Counted from the first letter of the stretch, positions 1 to 10,490 are shown. The stretch: DNA of 41,605 nucleotides from Nitrospirota bacterium (GCA_021840555.1 JAKBXW010000006.1:1-41605), one strand, 5' to 3'. Numbers and translations: made by a program. Notes: a model not told the origin generated them from the letters alone.

Positions 1-1
1 G

Positions 2-148
2 CACCCCTCTTCGTCCAAAATCCACAAAGATCTCCATGCCATCGCCTGGCTCATGGCGCAGGCCACCGCAGACCATCTGGCCGGCCACCTCGCCGCGGCG
101 AAGGTGCTCTCCAATTCCCAGCAGGCAAAGCTTTCCACCCTCAAATAG
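2..148 (+). CDS. C-terminal fragment of a CDS entering the window; possibly a Spy/CpxP-like periplasmic protein
   Basis: Open frame from base 2 ...HKDLHAIAWLMAQATADHLAGHLAAAKVLSNSQQAKLSTLK* ending TAG at 146-148, directly followed by a terminator hairpin. LSNSQQAKL resembles the LTPEQ..KL motif of Spy/CpxP proteins (weak). Confidence 0.5.
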   Translation, partial: HPSSSKIHKDLHAIAWLMAQATADHLAGHLAAAKVLSNSQQAKLSTLK

Positions 149-155
149 TTTCTCC

Positions 156-182
156 GGGGCCGGCGACGGCCCCTTTATTTTT
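156..182 (+). terminator. Rho-independent terminator
   Basis: GGGGCCG-GCGA-CGGCCCC followed by TTTATTTTT, 8 nt after the TAG of the upstream CDS. Confidence 0.85.
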
Positions 183-272
183 CCTTCTGGGCTCACTCCC
201 TCCGTATCTGCACGGAAACCATCGATTACAAAAGACTTCCTTGACCAATCCGACAGAAAGCCCCGACCTCTC

Positions 273-301
273 TTGACTTTCGGAACAGACCGGTTGATAA
301 T
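273..301 (+). promoter_or_regulatory. sigma70-type promoter for the DEAD-box helicase gene
   Basis: TTGACT (273-278), 17-nt spacer, GATAAT (296-301). Confidence 0.55.
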
Positions 302-453
302 AAACAGCAGATATACGTCGGGCATCATGGATTGTGTATCGCGTCGCTAGCATGCGCCGAATTTGCCGGAACTCATTGAATTGACCCTGCCAGATGGACC
401 AACGTCCGACCGCGTGTTCAAGTCTCTGCAAACCTTCCCGGCACTCTGTTGAC

Positions 454-510
454 AAGGACAGGTCCTTTCGGCGTCCGATATCCGATTCCGCTCCATTGCG
501 GCTCGGACGC
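454..510 (+). promoter_or_regulatory. Candidate structured 5' leader RNA upstream of the DEAD-box helicase
   Basis: AAGGA/TCCTT hairpin (454-467); perfect 8-bp helix GCGTCCGA (471-478)/TCGGACGC (503-510) enclosing CCGC (488-491)/GCGG (498-501). Confidence 0.4.
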
Positions 511-612
511 GTCGCGGTGCCATATGGCTCCAAGCTTCCAGTCGGACTTGTCTTGTCCCCGAATCGATTCCCGCCGCCACCAATCATGTTAGGTTATCCA
601 TTAGGAGCAACA

Positions 613-2001
613 ATGTCTTTTGAGTCCCTCGGCCTCAACCCGGATCTTCTGCGCGCGCTTTCCGACCTCAACCACAACTCCCCGACTCCGATCCAGAAAC
701 AGACCATCCCTCCGATCATCGAAGGGCGCGATGTTCTGGGTGTCGCCCAGACCGGCTCCGGGAAAACGGGCGGATTCCTTCTCCCCTCGCTCCACAGGAA
801 CAAGCGCGCCCAGGGGGACCGGATCCGACACCAGATTCTTGTCCTCTCCCCGACCCGGGAGCTGGCGGGACAGATTGAACGGTCGGCCCGGGAATACGGC
901 AAGTACCTCAGGAGCCGGACGGTCCTTCTTGTAGGAGGGACCGACATGCGTCGCCAGATGGACAATCTGAGACGTCCGTGGGATCTGGCCATAGCCACCC
1001 CCGGACGCCTGATTGACCACATGCAGCGGGGCACGATCTCCCTCTCCCACGTCCACACCATCGTCCTCGATGAAGCCGACCGCATGCTCGACATGGGATT
1101 CCTTCCCGATGTCGAAACCATTCTCAAGGCACTTCCTGCGGATCGGCAGACCCTCCTTTTCACGGCCACACTTCCGACCCGGATCCAGAACCTGACAAAA
1201 ACCTACCAGAAAGACCCTGTTTTGATCCGGCTTGAGACATCCGGCGCCCCCCCCGTCTCCATCGACCAGGAGGTCGTCTCGATCGGCCATGGATCCCAGA
1301 AGTGGGGACTTCTGAAAACCATTCTGACGGAACCTCAGACCACGGAAGGGCAGACACTGATCTTCACCCGAACCAAGCGGAGCGCGGAAGAACTTTCGGA
1401 GGCCCTTCTGAGGGATGGATTCCCGAGCGACGCCCTCCACGGGGACAAGAGCCAGTCCCAGCGAAACCGTGTCCTTTCACGGTTCCGCGCCGGACAGACC
1501 CGGATCCTTGTCGCGACCGACGTCGCCGCCCGCGGACTCGACATCGATACGGTGACTTGCGTCGTCAACTATGACCTGCCACAATCCCCCGAAGACTATG
1601 TCCACAGGATCGGAAGAACCGGACGAGCCGGTCGCTCCGGTCGGGCCATTTCCTTTTGCCATCCGGCGGACAGGCCCCTTCTCCGGGACATCGAGCGCCT
1701 CCTTGGCAACTCGGTCCCGGTTTCTCCGCTCTCCCCTCCCCCCTCCTCTTCGGCAAACCGCCCCTTCCGGAGCGCCGGCCCCCGGGCCGGCCAACGATCC
1801 GACCGGCCCTATCGGACCGAAGACCGCAGAGGGGATTCCCGCCCGCCCTTCCGCTCGGGCAATCGACCGGATTCGACGAGAGATGGCAGTTCCGACTGGA
1901 AGCGGGACCGTCCGCTTTCCGGGCCGCGAAAGCCCTATTCCTCTTCGGGCTCACGACCTTTCCGGCCTGCCTCACGTCCGGCGTCGAACCAGGATTCCTG
2001 A
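613..2001 (+). CDS. DEAD/DEAH-box ATP-dependent RNA helicase (RhlE-like)
   Basis: MSFESLGLNPDLLRAL..., AQTGSGKT, PTREL, DEADRMLDMGF, SAT-like (FTATLP), HRIGRTGRAG; RG/S-rich C-terminal tail. ATG at 613 preceded by AGGAG; the track's upstream extension (394) is not helicase-like. Confidence 0.95.
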   Translation: MSFESLGLNPDLLRALSDLNHNSPTPIQKQTIPPIIEGRDVLGVAQTGSGKTGGFLLPSLHRNKRAQGDRIRHQILVLSPTRELAGQIERSAREYGKYLRSRTVLLVGGTDMRRQMDNLRRPWDLAIATPGRLIDHMQRGTISLSHVHTIVLDEADRMLDMGFLPDVETILKALPADRQTLLFTATLPTRIQNLTKTYQKDPVLIRLETSGAPPVSIDQEVVSIGHGSQKWGLLKTILTEPQTTEGQTLIFTRTKRSAEELSEALLRDGFPSDALHGDKSQSQRNRVLSRFRAGQTRILVATDVAARGLDIDTVTCVVNYDLPQSPEDYVHRIGRTGRAGRSGRAISFCHPADRPLLRDIERLLGNSVPVSPLSPPPSSSANRPFRSAGPRAGQRSDRPYRTEDRRGDSRPPFRSGNRPDSTRDGSSDWKRDRPLSGPRKPYSSSGSRPFRPASRPASNQDS

Positions 2002-2016
2002 GGGGCCGTTCCCCCC

Positions 2017-2751
2017 ATGAACCCCCTTCTTATCGGGATCACGACCGATTACGCTCCGGCGGAACCCGGCCGTGATCCCCGTTTTTTTCTGAAAACCTCC
2101 TACGTTACCTACTTTCAAAACGGCGGTGCGCTGGTTGTTCTCCTCCCATTTTCCTATGCCCCACATCAGGAAGACTTTGGTTTCCTGGACGGTATCGTCC
2201 TGTCAGGATCCGGCCCCGACATTCCCCCCCGCTTCTACAACGAAGAGACGACATTTCTTCCGGGTAACTGGATGCCGGAGGAGAGGGTGGAATTCGAATT
2301 CTTCCTGATCTCCCTGTCGGAGCGAAAAGGGATTCCTCTCTTCGGGATCTGCGGTGGATTCCAGACCATGAACGTCTTTCGGGGAGGGACGCTGGTCCAG
2401 GACCTTCCGTCGATGCGTCCGGACGGGAACGCCCATCAGGATTCGGAACATGATGTTACCCTGGGCGACGGCTGGAGGGAACTGGCGGGGTCAAAAGGCA
2501 TTGCGGGACTTGATCGTGTCAGGGTCAACAGCTTCCATCACCAGGGAATCAACCGGCTGGGGAAGCAGCTGAAGGTCGAGGCGGTCTCCGGAGACGGCCT
2601 CGTCGAGGGATTCCGGGATCCAGACCATCCTTTTTTTGCGGGAGTGCAATGGCATCCTGAGCGGATGCCGTCCGGGGATTCCTTCAGCCAGAGCCTTCGG
2701 AACCACTTTCTTGACGCCTGCCGGCTCTACCGGAACGGACGCCGGAGCTGA
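2017..2751 (+). CDS. Gamma-glutamyl-gamma-aminobutyrate hydrolase family (peptidase C26, class I GATase-like)
   Basis: GITTDYAP..., LFGICGGFQTMNVFRGGTLVQDL, VNSFHHQGINRLG, GVQWHPE. Confidence 0.9.
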   Translation: MNPLLIGITTDYAPAEPGRDPRFFLKTSYVTYFQNGGALVVLLPFSYAPHQEDFGFLDGIVLSGSGPDIPPRFYNEETTFLPGNWMPEERVEFEFFLISLSERKGIPLFGICGGFQTMNVFRGGTLVQDLPSMRPDGNAHQDSEHDVTLGDGWRELAGSKGIAGLDRVRVNSFHHQGINRLGKQLKVEAVSGDGLVEGFRDPDHPFFAGVQWHPERMPSGDSFSQSLRNHFLDACRLYRNGRRS

Positions 2752-3690
2752 TCACCCCCGTCCGGGCCGAAAGGGAGGTTCCTGATCTTTTCTCCGCCCG
2801 GGGGGACGGCCTCCAAAGGGGATCTGTCCGGATTTTCCGGCCCTTCGCACGGCATTCCGCCGCCACCTGGCGATGGTCTCGGGCGTTATTTTAAGGACGG
2901 CCTCCGGGTCATAAAGGCGCCGTTCCCGGAGTCTTCCGTTTCTTATCGATTCGATGCGGAGAACGACCGGAATCCGGCCTCCCTCCACCCATTCCTCGAA
3001 CTCCTTTGGACGCAATCCCAGCTCACGCCTGACTTCCCTATCCCCCCAGAGAGAACGGACCCAGTCCTGAAAATCCCGCTCCATCCGGCGTTCCCTTTCG
3101 GCCTCCAGTCGGACCCTCTTTTTTTCCTCCCTCAGGAAGGCCCGGGCCTTTCTGAAATTCTCGATGATCTCTTTCCGGGGAAGCAGGTTTCCATGGTCCG
3201 CCATCATCCGTTCAACTCCCAGAGCGATCGGCCGATCCAGATTCCCTGTGAAACGAATCTTTTCCGGAGGAAGTCCGGAGAGAGCCAGGGCATAGGTCCG
3301 CCACGGCTCCTGGGTAAGAAGGATGAAGCGAACGACCGGATCGGGTTCTCCCCCGACCTTGTCGTACAGAAGCCTGGAGATGGCGGCTCTGATGTTGTCC
3401 AGCGTTTCGGGAGAGGCAAGGTCGATGATCTCTCCCGACACCCGGCCAGCGACAGCCTTCAGGTGGTCCTCCGACACGCGCCCGGGGTCAACCCCCAAAA
3501 GGGAGAGGTCACGGGCCACCGAGGCCGTCTTCAATGCCTCATAGACAGTCTCAAGAAGGGCCCTGTCGGAGGGGGCGCGGATGGTCCACGCTTCGATCCG
3601 GGAAGGTGAGGGAAGGGGGAGTGCACGTCTTTCGAAGGCCTGGAGAATCCAGACAGAATCTTGCACGTTGGCAGAACCCCTGGCGCTCAT
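2752..3690 (-). CDS. Hypothetical protein
   Basis: 313-codon frame; ATG at 3690 overlaps the stop of nagZ (ATGA), arguing for translational coupling; no family recognised. Confidence 0.7.
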   Translation of the reverse strand: MSARGSANVQDSVWILQAFERRALPLPSPSRIEAWTIRAPSDRALLETVYEALKTASVARDLSLLGVDPGRVSEDHLKAVAGRVSGEIIDLASPETLDNIRAAISRLLYDKVGGEPDPVVRFILLTQEPWRTYALALSGLPPEKIRFTGNLDRPIALGVERMMADHGNLLPRKEIIENFRKARAFLREEKKRVRLEAERERRMERDFQDWVRSLWGDREVRRELGLRPKEFEEWVEGGRIPVVLRIESIRNGRLRERRLYDPEAVLKITPETIARWRRNAVRRAGKSGQIPFGGRPPGRRKDQEPPFRPGRG

Positions 3691-4673
3691 CGGCCCACTC
3701 CCCGGAAGGGGTTCGCCCGCATCCATTCATCAAAGCGTTCGACGGCGCGGATCGCTGGACTCCAGCCCTCCCGAATCTTGTTCTCCACAGTGTCGAAAAC
3801 CTTCAGCGCGGCATCCCTGTTCCGTAGGACGAGCAAACCGTCGCACCCGGCCGCAAGCGCCGATTCGGCGGCAACGGAGACACCGCTTCTGGCGACGGCC
3901 TCCATCAGGAGGTCGTCAGACAGAACCAGACCTTTGTAACCGAGCCGATCCCTGAGAAGACCGGAGACGATCGGTCGGGAGAGAGTGGCCGGAAGACTCG
4001 CGTCCAAAGCCGGATAGACAACATGGGCTGTCATCATCAGCGGAATGCCCGCGTCGATGGCCATCCGGAAGGGGACCAGTTCCCTGTTCTCGAGGATCTC
4101 CCAGGGAGCGGAAACGACCGGAAGGGCCAGATGGGAGTCGAGATCGGTATCGCCATGGCCCGGGAAATGCTTGCCACAGGGAAGAATACCTTCCGAAGCG
4201 AGCCCTTCGGCGAAGGCCATGGCCAAAAGGCCCACCGACCGGGGGTCTGAGGAAAAGGACCGGTCCCCGATGACGGGATTGGCGGAGTTGGAATCAACAT
4301 CCAGCACAGGAGCGAAATCCACGTCGAACCCCAGACCCCGGAGGGCGCGACCGAGATCACGGCCAGCTTCCCTGATAAGAACCGTATCCCCGGTTTTCCC
4401 CAGGGCTCGCATGGGGGGGAGGGCGGGAACCCCTTCCCTGAGCCTGGCAACGCGCCCCCCCTCCTGATCGACCGCGATCAAAACCCTTCCCGATGGACAG
4501 CTCTGCCGGATTGCCATATTGAGCTCCCGGACCTGATCGGCAGAACGGACATTCTCCCGGAAGATCACCACTCCCGCCGGATCGATCCTTTCAAGGAATC
4601 TACGGTCTTCGGATTCAAGCTCCGGCCCGGGAACGCTGACCCACAAAAGAGTCCCCGGACGCCCCCCCTTCAT
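3687..4673 (-). CDS. nagZ: Beta-N-acetylhexosaminidase (GH3 family)
   Basis: DPAGVVIFRENV, IAVDQEGGRVARLREG, GKHFPGHGDTDLDSHLALP, GLVLSDDLLMEAV; ATGA overlap with rdgB stop. Confidence 0.93.
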   Translation of the reverse strand: MKGGRPGTLLWVSVPGPELESEDRRFLERIDPAGVVIFRENVRSADQVRELNMAIRQSCPSGRVLIAVDQEGGRVARLREGVPALPPMRALGKTGDTVLIREAGRDLGRALRGLGFDVDFAPVLDVDSNSANPVIGDRSFSSDPRSVGLLAMAFAEGLASEGILPCGKHFPGHGDTDLDSHLALPVVSAPWEILENRELVPFRMAIDAGIPLMMTAHVVYPALDASLPATLSRPIVSGLLRDRLGYKGLVLSDDLLMEAVARSGVSVAAESALAAGCDGLLVLRNRDAALKVFDTVENKIREGWSPAIRAVERFDEWMRANPFRGVGR

Positions 4674-5293
4674 GGCCTCTCCAGCGCCAGGCACAACCTT
4701 TGGAAGGCCCGGAATCGATGCGAGATTTTGTTCTTTTCGGAGGTCGCCATGACACCGAAACTTGCCCGGTATCCGTCGGGAATGAACAGGGGATCGTAGC
4801 CGAATCCGCCGTCCCCCATGGGTCCATTGGCGATTCGTCCCGGAACCCGGCCCGCGGAGGCGGCCCGGAGAGCTCCGGTGTCGATGTCCACTGCCACCAG
4901 CACACACACGAAGAAGGCCTGACGATCGGAGCCTGAAAGGCCCTTCATGTTTTTGAGAAGGAGCTCGCGATTTTCCTGATCGGTCGCATCCAGTCCGGCG
5001 TAACGGGCCGATCGGACCCCAGGGGCCCCGGAAAGGGCCGGAACCACCAGACCGGAATCATCGGCAAAGAGAATGCCGGATCTTTTTCCTGACAAGGCGC
5101 GTGCGAAGGCCTGGGCCTTCAGACAGGCATTGCCGAAAAAGGTCTCCGCCTCCTCCTCGATCGCCGGTGGCGGACAATTGGAAGAAAAGGCTGTCTCCAC
5201 AGATACGAAGGGAGGGGCCATATTCCGAAACTCCTCTGCTTTGTGAGGATTGCCGGTACCCAGAAAAAGGAGAAGGCCCCTTTTCTTACCCAT
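4670..5293 (-). CDS. rdgB: XTP/dITP diphosphatase (RdgB/HAM1)
   Basis: LFLGTGNPHKAEEFRN, GILFADDSGLVVPALSGAPGVRSARYAG, GFGYDPLFIPDG. Start at 5293 (MGKKRG) preferred over the longer ORF. Confidence 0.93.
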   Translation of the reverse strand: MGKKRGLLLFLGTGNPHKAEEFRNMAPPFVSVETAFSSNCPPPAIEEEAETFFGNACLKAQAFARALSGKRSGILFADDSGLVVPALSGAPGVRSARYAGLDATDQENRELLLKNMKGLSGSDRQAFFVCVLVAVDIDTGALRAASAGRVPGRIANGPMGDGGFGYDPLFIPDGYRASFGVMATSEKNKISHRFRAFQRLCLALERP

Positions 5294-6239
5294 TCCCGGC
5301 TTTCCCGGAGGAACCATCGCCGCAAAAGACGGGCCGAAGCTGTCCATCGGGTCCCTCGACCTCGTGAACGGGAACGTCCGACAGGAAGCCGGCCGCCTTG
5401 GCATGTCCTCCCCCGCCGTACCGGGAGGCAATTTTTGAAAGATCGGGGCCTCCATCGCTTGCCCGCAGACTGTACGAAAGACGGCCATCCTTCCGGACGG
5501 ACCAGATGACGACAAAAGGGGTGTCGGACTTCATCGCACCACCGATCTCCGAAGTCAGGAGCGGGGAGTTGACGAAAAAGGCCCGCTCTCCCGATGAAAA
5601 ACGGCCCCACACACCGGTCTCCCGAATGGCCGTCTTCAGTAGCATCGACTGGTAGCGGAGAATGGAGCGTCCTTCGACAACGAGGGGGTTCTCTTCCGAG
5701 AGGGTGCCATATCCGAGGGTTCGACAGAGCCTGTCCCAGACCTCGAAATCGAAGGCGTAGGAGGCCATCGCCGTCGTCACCTCCAGCGAAAGCGGAAGAT
5801 TCCATTTCCAAAGATCCCGGTCCTCGACGTAACGGATCAGGTTGGGGACCGGCTCCCCCGGAAAGAAACGCTCCCAGGCGATCATGGCTCCCGAGCGGCC
5901 CATGTCAAAGACGATGTCGGGATCCCCCGGATAAAGGGGGGCGATCTTTTCCATGGCGCTCTTGTGATGATCGAGAAGAACGACATGATGGGCCCTGTTC
6001 CGAAGAAGAGCCAGATAGACGGGATCGAAGGAGAGGTCGAGGATGAAGACATCCTGGCCAACGGGAATCTCCGGAAGGGGATCCCCGTAGTTGTAGGGGA
6101 CGAACGACAGGGGAAGTCTTCCGGAATAACGTTTCCAGGCGGCCCAGGCGGCCCCGAATCCATCGGAGCAGTTACGGTGGTAGAAAATCGTGACGGGTGT
6201 TGGCTCTTTTCTTTCGGTATCGATGGTGGCGGAACTCAT
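5286..6239 (-). CDS. DHH/DHHA1-family phosphoesterase
   Basis: IFYHRNCSDGFGAAWA, VLLDHHKSA, C-terminal GGGGHAKAAGF (DHHA1). Confidence 0.9.
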   Translation of the reverse strand: MSSATIDTERKEPTPVTIFYHRNCSDGFGAAWAAWKRYSGRLPLSFVPYNYGDPLPEIPVGQDVFILDLSFDPVYLALLRNRAHHVVLLDHHKSAMEKIAPLYPGDPDIVFDMGRSGAMIAWERFFPGEPVPNLIRYVEDRDLWKWNLPLSLEVTTAMASYAFDFEVWDRLCRTLGYGTLSEENPLVVEGRSILRYQSMLLKTAIRETGVWGRFSSGERAFFVNSPLLTSEIGGAMKSDTPFVVIWSVRKDGRLSYSLRASDGGPDLSKIASRYGGGGHAKAAGFLSDVPVHEVEGPDGQLRPVFCGDGSSGKAGNG

Positions 6240-6287
6240 ATTGTCCTTTTCTCCCTGCCGTTCCCGACCTCCGATCGAATGAAGGGA

Positions 6288-8186
6288 TCAGGAAGGGCGT
6301 TGGACAGATCGTTCGAGCAGGCTCCCTAGGCGCTCCCATTCTGCGGTTCTGTCCGACAGTTTTTTCCTCGCGACGGAGAGTTTCGAGGAAGCCCGACGGG
6401 CCTCGGGCCCGGAGCCGGAGGCGGCCCTGGACAGGCGCTCCACCTCTTCCTCCAGCTCAAGCACCTCCTTCTCGACCCAGGAGAGCCTCTTTTCAACCAT
6501 CTCCGGATCTTCTCCCCCTTTTTCGCGCTCCTCCCCCACCGAAGCCGATATATTTTTCGACGATCCCTGCGGCACGGGTGACGAAACATTCAGGACTCCG
6601 TCACGCTTGGCGCGGTAGGTCTCGAAACGGTGGTTCATGAAGAGACGGATCGACCCCGGAAGAACTTCGATGATGTCGGTGGCTATTTTTTCGATGACAT
6701 AGCGGTCGTGGGTGATGAACACCAGCGTTCCCCGGTAGGCTTCCAGAGCGCCGACGAGAGCCTCCCGGGAGGGAAGGTCGAGATGGTTGGTCGGCTCGTC
6801 CAAAAGCAGAAGGTTGGCCGGGGCGAGTAGAAGGCGGGCCAGGGCCAGCCGGCTTTTTTCTCCTCCCGACAGGACTCCCACCTTCTTGAAAACCTCCTCC
6901 TGACGGAAGAGGAATGCTCCGAGCAGTCCCCTGATCCGGGTCTGGGACTCCGAGTCAGGGGCCACAGACTCCATGCTGGCCAGAACGGTGTGGGAAGGAT
7001 CGAGAATTTCGAGCTGGTGCTGGGAGTAGTAGGCGGTCGTGACTCCCGTGCCGGTCCGGTAGCTTCCGGCATCGGGAACGACGGCTCCCGCCATGATCTT
7101 GAGCAGGGTCGACTTCCCGGCTCCGTTCGGACCGATCAGGGCCACCTTCATGCCCCGGCGGAGGACCCAGTCGAAGGGATGGACAATCGTGCGTCCGTCG
7201 TAGGATTTTTCGATCTCGGAAAAGGTGGCGACGATCTCTCCGGAGCGCACCGGCGCGGGGAAGGTGAACCGGACGGTCTTCTCGGTCGCCTCCTTTTCCA
7301 GGCGCTCGATTTTTTCGAGAGCCTTGATCCGGCTCTGGACCTGAGTGGCTTTCGTGGCCTTGGAGCGGAAGCGGTCAATGAACTCCTGGGTCTTTGCGAT
7401 CTCCTCTTCCTGACGGGCAATGGCCGCGTCAAGCGCCAGAGCCCGCCGCTCCTTCTCGGCAAGGTAGGCGTCGTAGTTGCCGGTAAAGACGGTCGCCTTC
7501 CCTCCGGAAAGCTCGATGACTCCCCCCACGACCCCGTTCATGAAGGATCGGTCATGGGAGATGAGGAGAACCGCTCCCGGAAAGTCAAGAAGGAAGGATT
7601 CCAGCCACTCGATAGACGGAATGTCGAGATGGTTGGTCGGTTCGTCCAGAAGCAGGAGGTCGGGGTTCGTGACCAGGGTTCGGGCCAGCGCCACTCGCAT
7701 ACGCCATCCTCCCGAAAGATCGGAGACGCGGGCGTCCATCCGCGCCTGGTCGAATCCGAGCCCCGCCAGAACCTTTCTCGCCGTGGTTTCCTGTTCGAAC
7801 CCCCCCAGGAGTCCAAAACGCGCCTGGACCTCTCCGTACCGATCCAGGACCCTGGCATCCCCCGCCTCCAGCTTCTTTTCGAGGAGCCGCATCTCTTCTT
7901 CAAGACGCATGAGCTCCGCATCCCCGCTCATGACGCACCCGACAGCGGTCATCTCCCCCTCGATGTGGACCTCCTGGGGCAGGTAGCCCACCCGGTATCC
8001 GGGAGGCATGCTCACCGCCCCGTCATCGGGCTCAAGGACCCCGGCCAGAATTTTCATCAAAGAAGACTTTCCTGCTCCGTTCGGACCGACAAGGGCCATC
8101 CGTTCCCGAAGGGAAATGCGGAGAGAAAGGTCGGAGAAGAGTGTTTTTGTCGGATAATGCTTGGAGATGCCTGACAGGGTAATCAT
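6288..8186 (-). CDS. ABC-F family ATP-binding protein
   Basis: Two ABC cassettes: GPNGAGKSSLMKIL/LSGGWRMRVALARTL/LLLDEPTNHLDI and GPNGAGKSTLLKIMAG/LSGGEKSRLALARLLL/LLLDEPTNHLDL; C-terminal coiled coil. Confidence 0.95.
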   Translation of the reverse strand: MITLSGISKHYPTKTLFSDLSLRISLRERMALVGPNGAGKSSLMKILAGVLEPDDGAVSMPPGYRVGYLPQEVHIEGEMTAVGCVMSGDAELMRLEEEMRLLEKKLEAGDARVLDRYGEVQARFGLLGGFEQETTARKVLAGLGFDQARMDARVSDLSGGWRMRVALARTLVTNPDLLLLDEPTNHLDIPSIEWLESFLLDFPGAVLLISHDRSFMNGVVGGVIELSGGKATVFTGNYDAYLAEKERRALALDAAIARQEEEIAKTQEFIDRFRSKATKATQVQSRIKALEKIERLEKEATEKTVRFTFPAPVRSGEIVATFSEIEKSYDGRTIVHPFDWVLRRGMKVALIGPNGAGKSTLLKIMAGAVVPDAGSYRTGTGVTTAYYSQHQLEILDPSHTVLASMESVAPDSESQTRIRGLLGAFLFRQEEVFKKVGVLSGGEKSRLALARLLLAPANLLLLDEPTNHLDLPSREALVGALEAYRGTLVFITHDRYVIEKIATDIIEVLPGSIRLFMNHRFETYRAKRDGVLNVSSPVPQGSSKNISASVGEEREKGGEDPEMVEKRLSWVEKEVLELEEEVERLSRAASGSGPEARRASSKLSVARKKLSDRTAEWERLGSLLERSVQRPS

Positions 8187-8405
8187 GGCTTTACCGGAGC
8201 GGCCACGACGAATTCGTCCGGCTTCCGCTTCAGGAGATTCCTGAAATCGGGACGGGGCATTTTAAAGGTCCTCATTCGGTTCTTGTCGGGTATCCGCCGG
8301 GCCTTTCGCGGAAAGATCGGTGCGGCATGGGCTTTCGGAGGAAATTTCATACATCTGATCAAATCATACCGGACTTTCGGCCCGAGAACAAGCCCCCAGG
8401 AGATC

Positions 8406-8945
8406 TCAGAGGGGAATCCGAACGGAAACCCCTTCCCCCCAGGGGTTATGGTCGCCTTTCACCTGCCCCCGTGCATTTTCGGCGAGGACCGTCTCCGGCG
8501 GACGACGTCCATTCTCCAGACGGTACTGGGGCAACGCAGGCTCGATTGTCCGGGCATACTCGTCGATCCCCCCCTCCAGATTCCGGACCTTTTCAAAACC
8601 GTTCTGTTGCAGCAGGTAGCAGGCGAGGAGGGAACGGATCCCCGTATGGCAGTAAACGACAACGATTCTGTCGGACGGTATCTTGTCGAGGCTTTCGGGG
8701 AGGCGGGAAAGCGGAATGTGAATGGCTCCCGGGAATCGGACGTACCTGTATTCCCAATCCTCGCGAACATCAAGGAGCAGCGGATCCGAATGCATCCCTT
8801 CCTTTCCGGATCGGCCGGAAAGGATCTCCTTCATCTCCCTGCAGGAAAGCCTGATATCCTCGCGGCCCAGGAGACGCTCGAATTCCCGGACCCGGTTTTT
8901 CTGTTCCTCATCCGATTGAGACGATCCTTTTCTGGAGGTCGACAA
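8406..8945 (-). CDS. Rhodanese-like domain protein
   Basis: [64 protein letters not shown]. Confidence 0.9.
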   Translation of the reverse strand: MSTSRKGSSQSDEEQKNRVREFERLLGREDIRLSCREMKEILSGRSGKEGMHSDPLLLDVREDWEYRYVRFPGAIHIPLSRLPESLDKIPSDRIVVVYCHTGIRSLLACYLLQQNGFEKVRNLEGGIDEYARTIEPALPQYRLENGRRPPETVLAENARGQVKGDHNPWGEGVSVRIPL

Positions 8946-9627
8946 TTTCCGAAATCCCTTTCCATGCCAGATCCAAGAGACGATCCATGTCCTTGCGAGA
9001 GAAGGAACGGTGCTCGGCCGTCCCCTGCACCTCCACGAGCTCTCCCCGGCCGGTCATGACCACATTCATGTCCACATCCGCCGTCGAGTCTTCGACATAG
9101 CAGAGATCGAGACAGGGCTCCCCCTCCACGATGCCCACCGATACGGCCGCCAGGTAGTCCTTCAGGGGAATCCCGGTCAGGACCCCCGCCTTTTTAAGAT
9201 TGGAAAAGGCGAGCGCGAGCGCCACGAAGGCTCCACCGATCGAGGCGCAACGCGTTCCGCCGTCAGCCTGGATCACGTCGCAGTCGATCGTCGCCGTCCG
9301 GACTCCCATTCCTTCAAAGTCCACCACTGACCGGAGACTTCGGCCGATGAGCCGCTGAATTTCCTGGGTTCGCCCACTCTGCTTTCCCCTTGCCGCCTCA
9401 CGAGGAGAGCGCTCGTGGGTCGAACGGGGCAGCATCCCGTATTCGGCCGTCACCCAGCCCCGGCCCTGATCCTTGAGAAAGGGGGGAACCTTTTCTTCCA
9501 TGCTCACAGTCGTCAGGACATGGGTGAACCCCATCCTGACGAGCGACGACCCTTCGGCATACCTGTTCGGAGAAGGATCGATGGCGAGGGCTCTCAGTTG
9601 GTCCGGCATTCTTCCGTCGTGTCTCAC
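8908..9627 (-). CDS. rph: Ribonuclease PH
   Basis: [67 protein letters not shown]. Confidence 0.96.
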   Translation of the reverse strand: MRHDGRMPDQLRALAIDPSPNRYAEGSSLVRMGFTHVLTTVSMEEKVPPFLKDQGRGWVTAEYGMLPRSTHERSPREAARGKQSGRTQEIQRLIGRSLRSVVDFEGMGVRTATIDCDVIQADGGTRCASIGGAFVALALAFSNLKKAGVLTGIPLKDYLAAVSVGIVEGEPCLDLCYVEDSTADVDMNVVMTGRGELVEVQGTAEHRSFSRKDMDRLLDLAWKGISEIVDLQKRIVSIG

Positions 9628-10490
9628 TAATACCTCCCTGATTTTTCCACTATCGGAAAATCACCCGAAATGGTGATCTCCCGGACATTGTCGATCGTTC
9701 TTCCCAGAAGATGCTGTCCAACCCGCTGGAACCGGCGACATCCGTCCGTCACGAAATAGGAGACACGACCCTGGCCACTTCCGTGCCCCTCCTCGACGTG
9801 GATCCGTTCCGACATCGCCAGCTCATAGCCGGGATCGATGAAGGTGATTCCCGGAAAGAGGCGGGTCAGGAGGGGCAGAAGGGGGGGATAATGAGTGCAC
9901 CCCAGGATCACGGTATCCACCCCGGTGTCGCGGCTGTCCAGAAATACAGACAAATATTCCCGGGCGACCCGTTCGGGAATGTCGCCGTCGATCCATCCTT
10001 CCTCGACCATGGGAGCAAAGAGGGGACAGGCAATTCCCAGCATTTCGGCATCACGGCCCGACAGGCGGCGAAGGATCGCGGGATAGGCACCGCTCTGGAT
10101 GGTTCCTTCCGTCCCGAGAACGCCGATTCGTCCTGTTTTTGTCCTGGAAAGCGCGGCAAGGGCTCCCGCCTCGACCATCCCGACGACTCTCACGGGGGAG
10201 CAGAACGCGACCAGGTCGTCCAGAGCCTGGCTGGACACGGTGAAGCAGGCAGCCACGAGAGTCCTTGGGCGAAAGGCCATCAGGGATGCGGCATCCTCGA
10301 TTGCGAATCTCCGGATTGTTTCCCGCGACTTCGACCCGTACGGGAAACGGGCCATGTCTCCAAGATAGACGAAATCCTGACGGGGGAAAAAATCGAGAAA
10401 ATGCCGAAGAACGGACAAGCCCCCCATCCCGGAATCAAACAGGGCGAACTCGGGGGAAAAATTGATGTCATCCTTTGTCGGAGCGAACAA
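9627..10490 (-). CDS. murI: Glutamate racemase
   Basis: [51 protein letters not shown]. Confidence 0.93.
   Translation of the reverse strand: MFAPTKDDINFSPEFALFDSGMGGLSVLRHFLDFFPRQDFVYLGDMARFPYGSKSRETIRRFAIEDAASLMAFRPRTLVAACFTVSSQALDDLVAFCSPVRVVGMVEAGALAALSRTKTGRIGVLGTEGTIQSGAYPAILRRLSGRDAEMLGIACPLFAPMVEEGWIDGDIPERVAREYLSVFLDSRDTGVDTVILGCTHYPPLLPLLTRLFPGITFIDPGYELAMSERIHVEEGHGSGQGRVSYFVTDGCRRFQRVGQHLLGRTIDNVREITISGDFPIVEKSGRY

Noticed and set aside
394-612. N-terminal extension of the helicase ORF in the track
   Set aside because: MDQRPTACSSLCKPSRH... is not helicase-like; ATG at 613 has AGGAG at proper spacing and begins the typical MSFESLGL start.
6990-8174. 394-aa plus-strand ORF
   Set aside because: Antisense shadow of the well-supported ABC-F gene (6288-8186); no recognisable domain.
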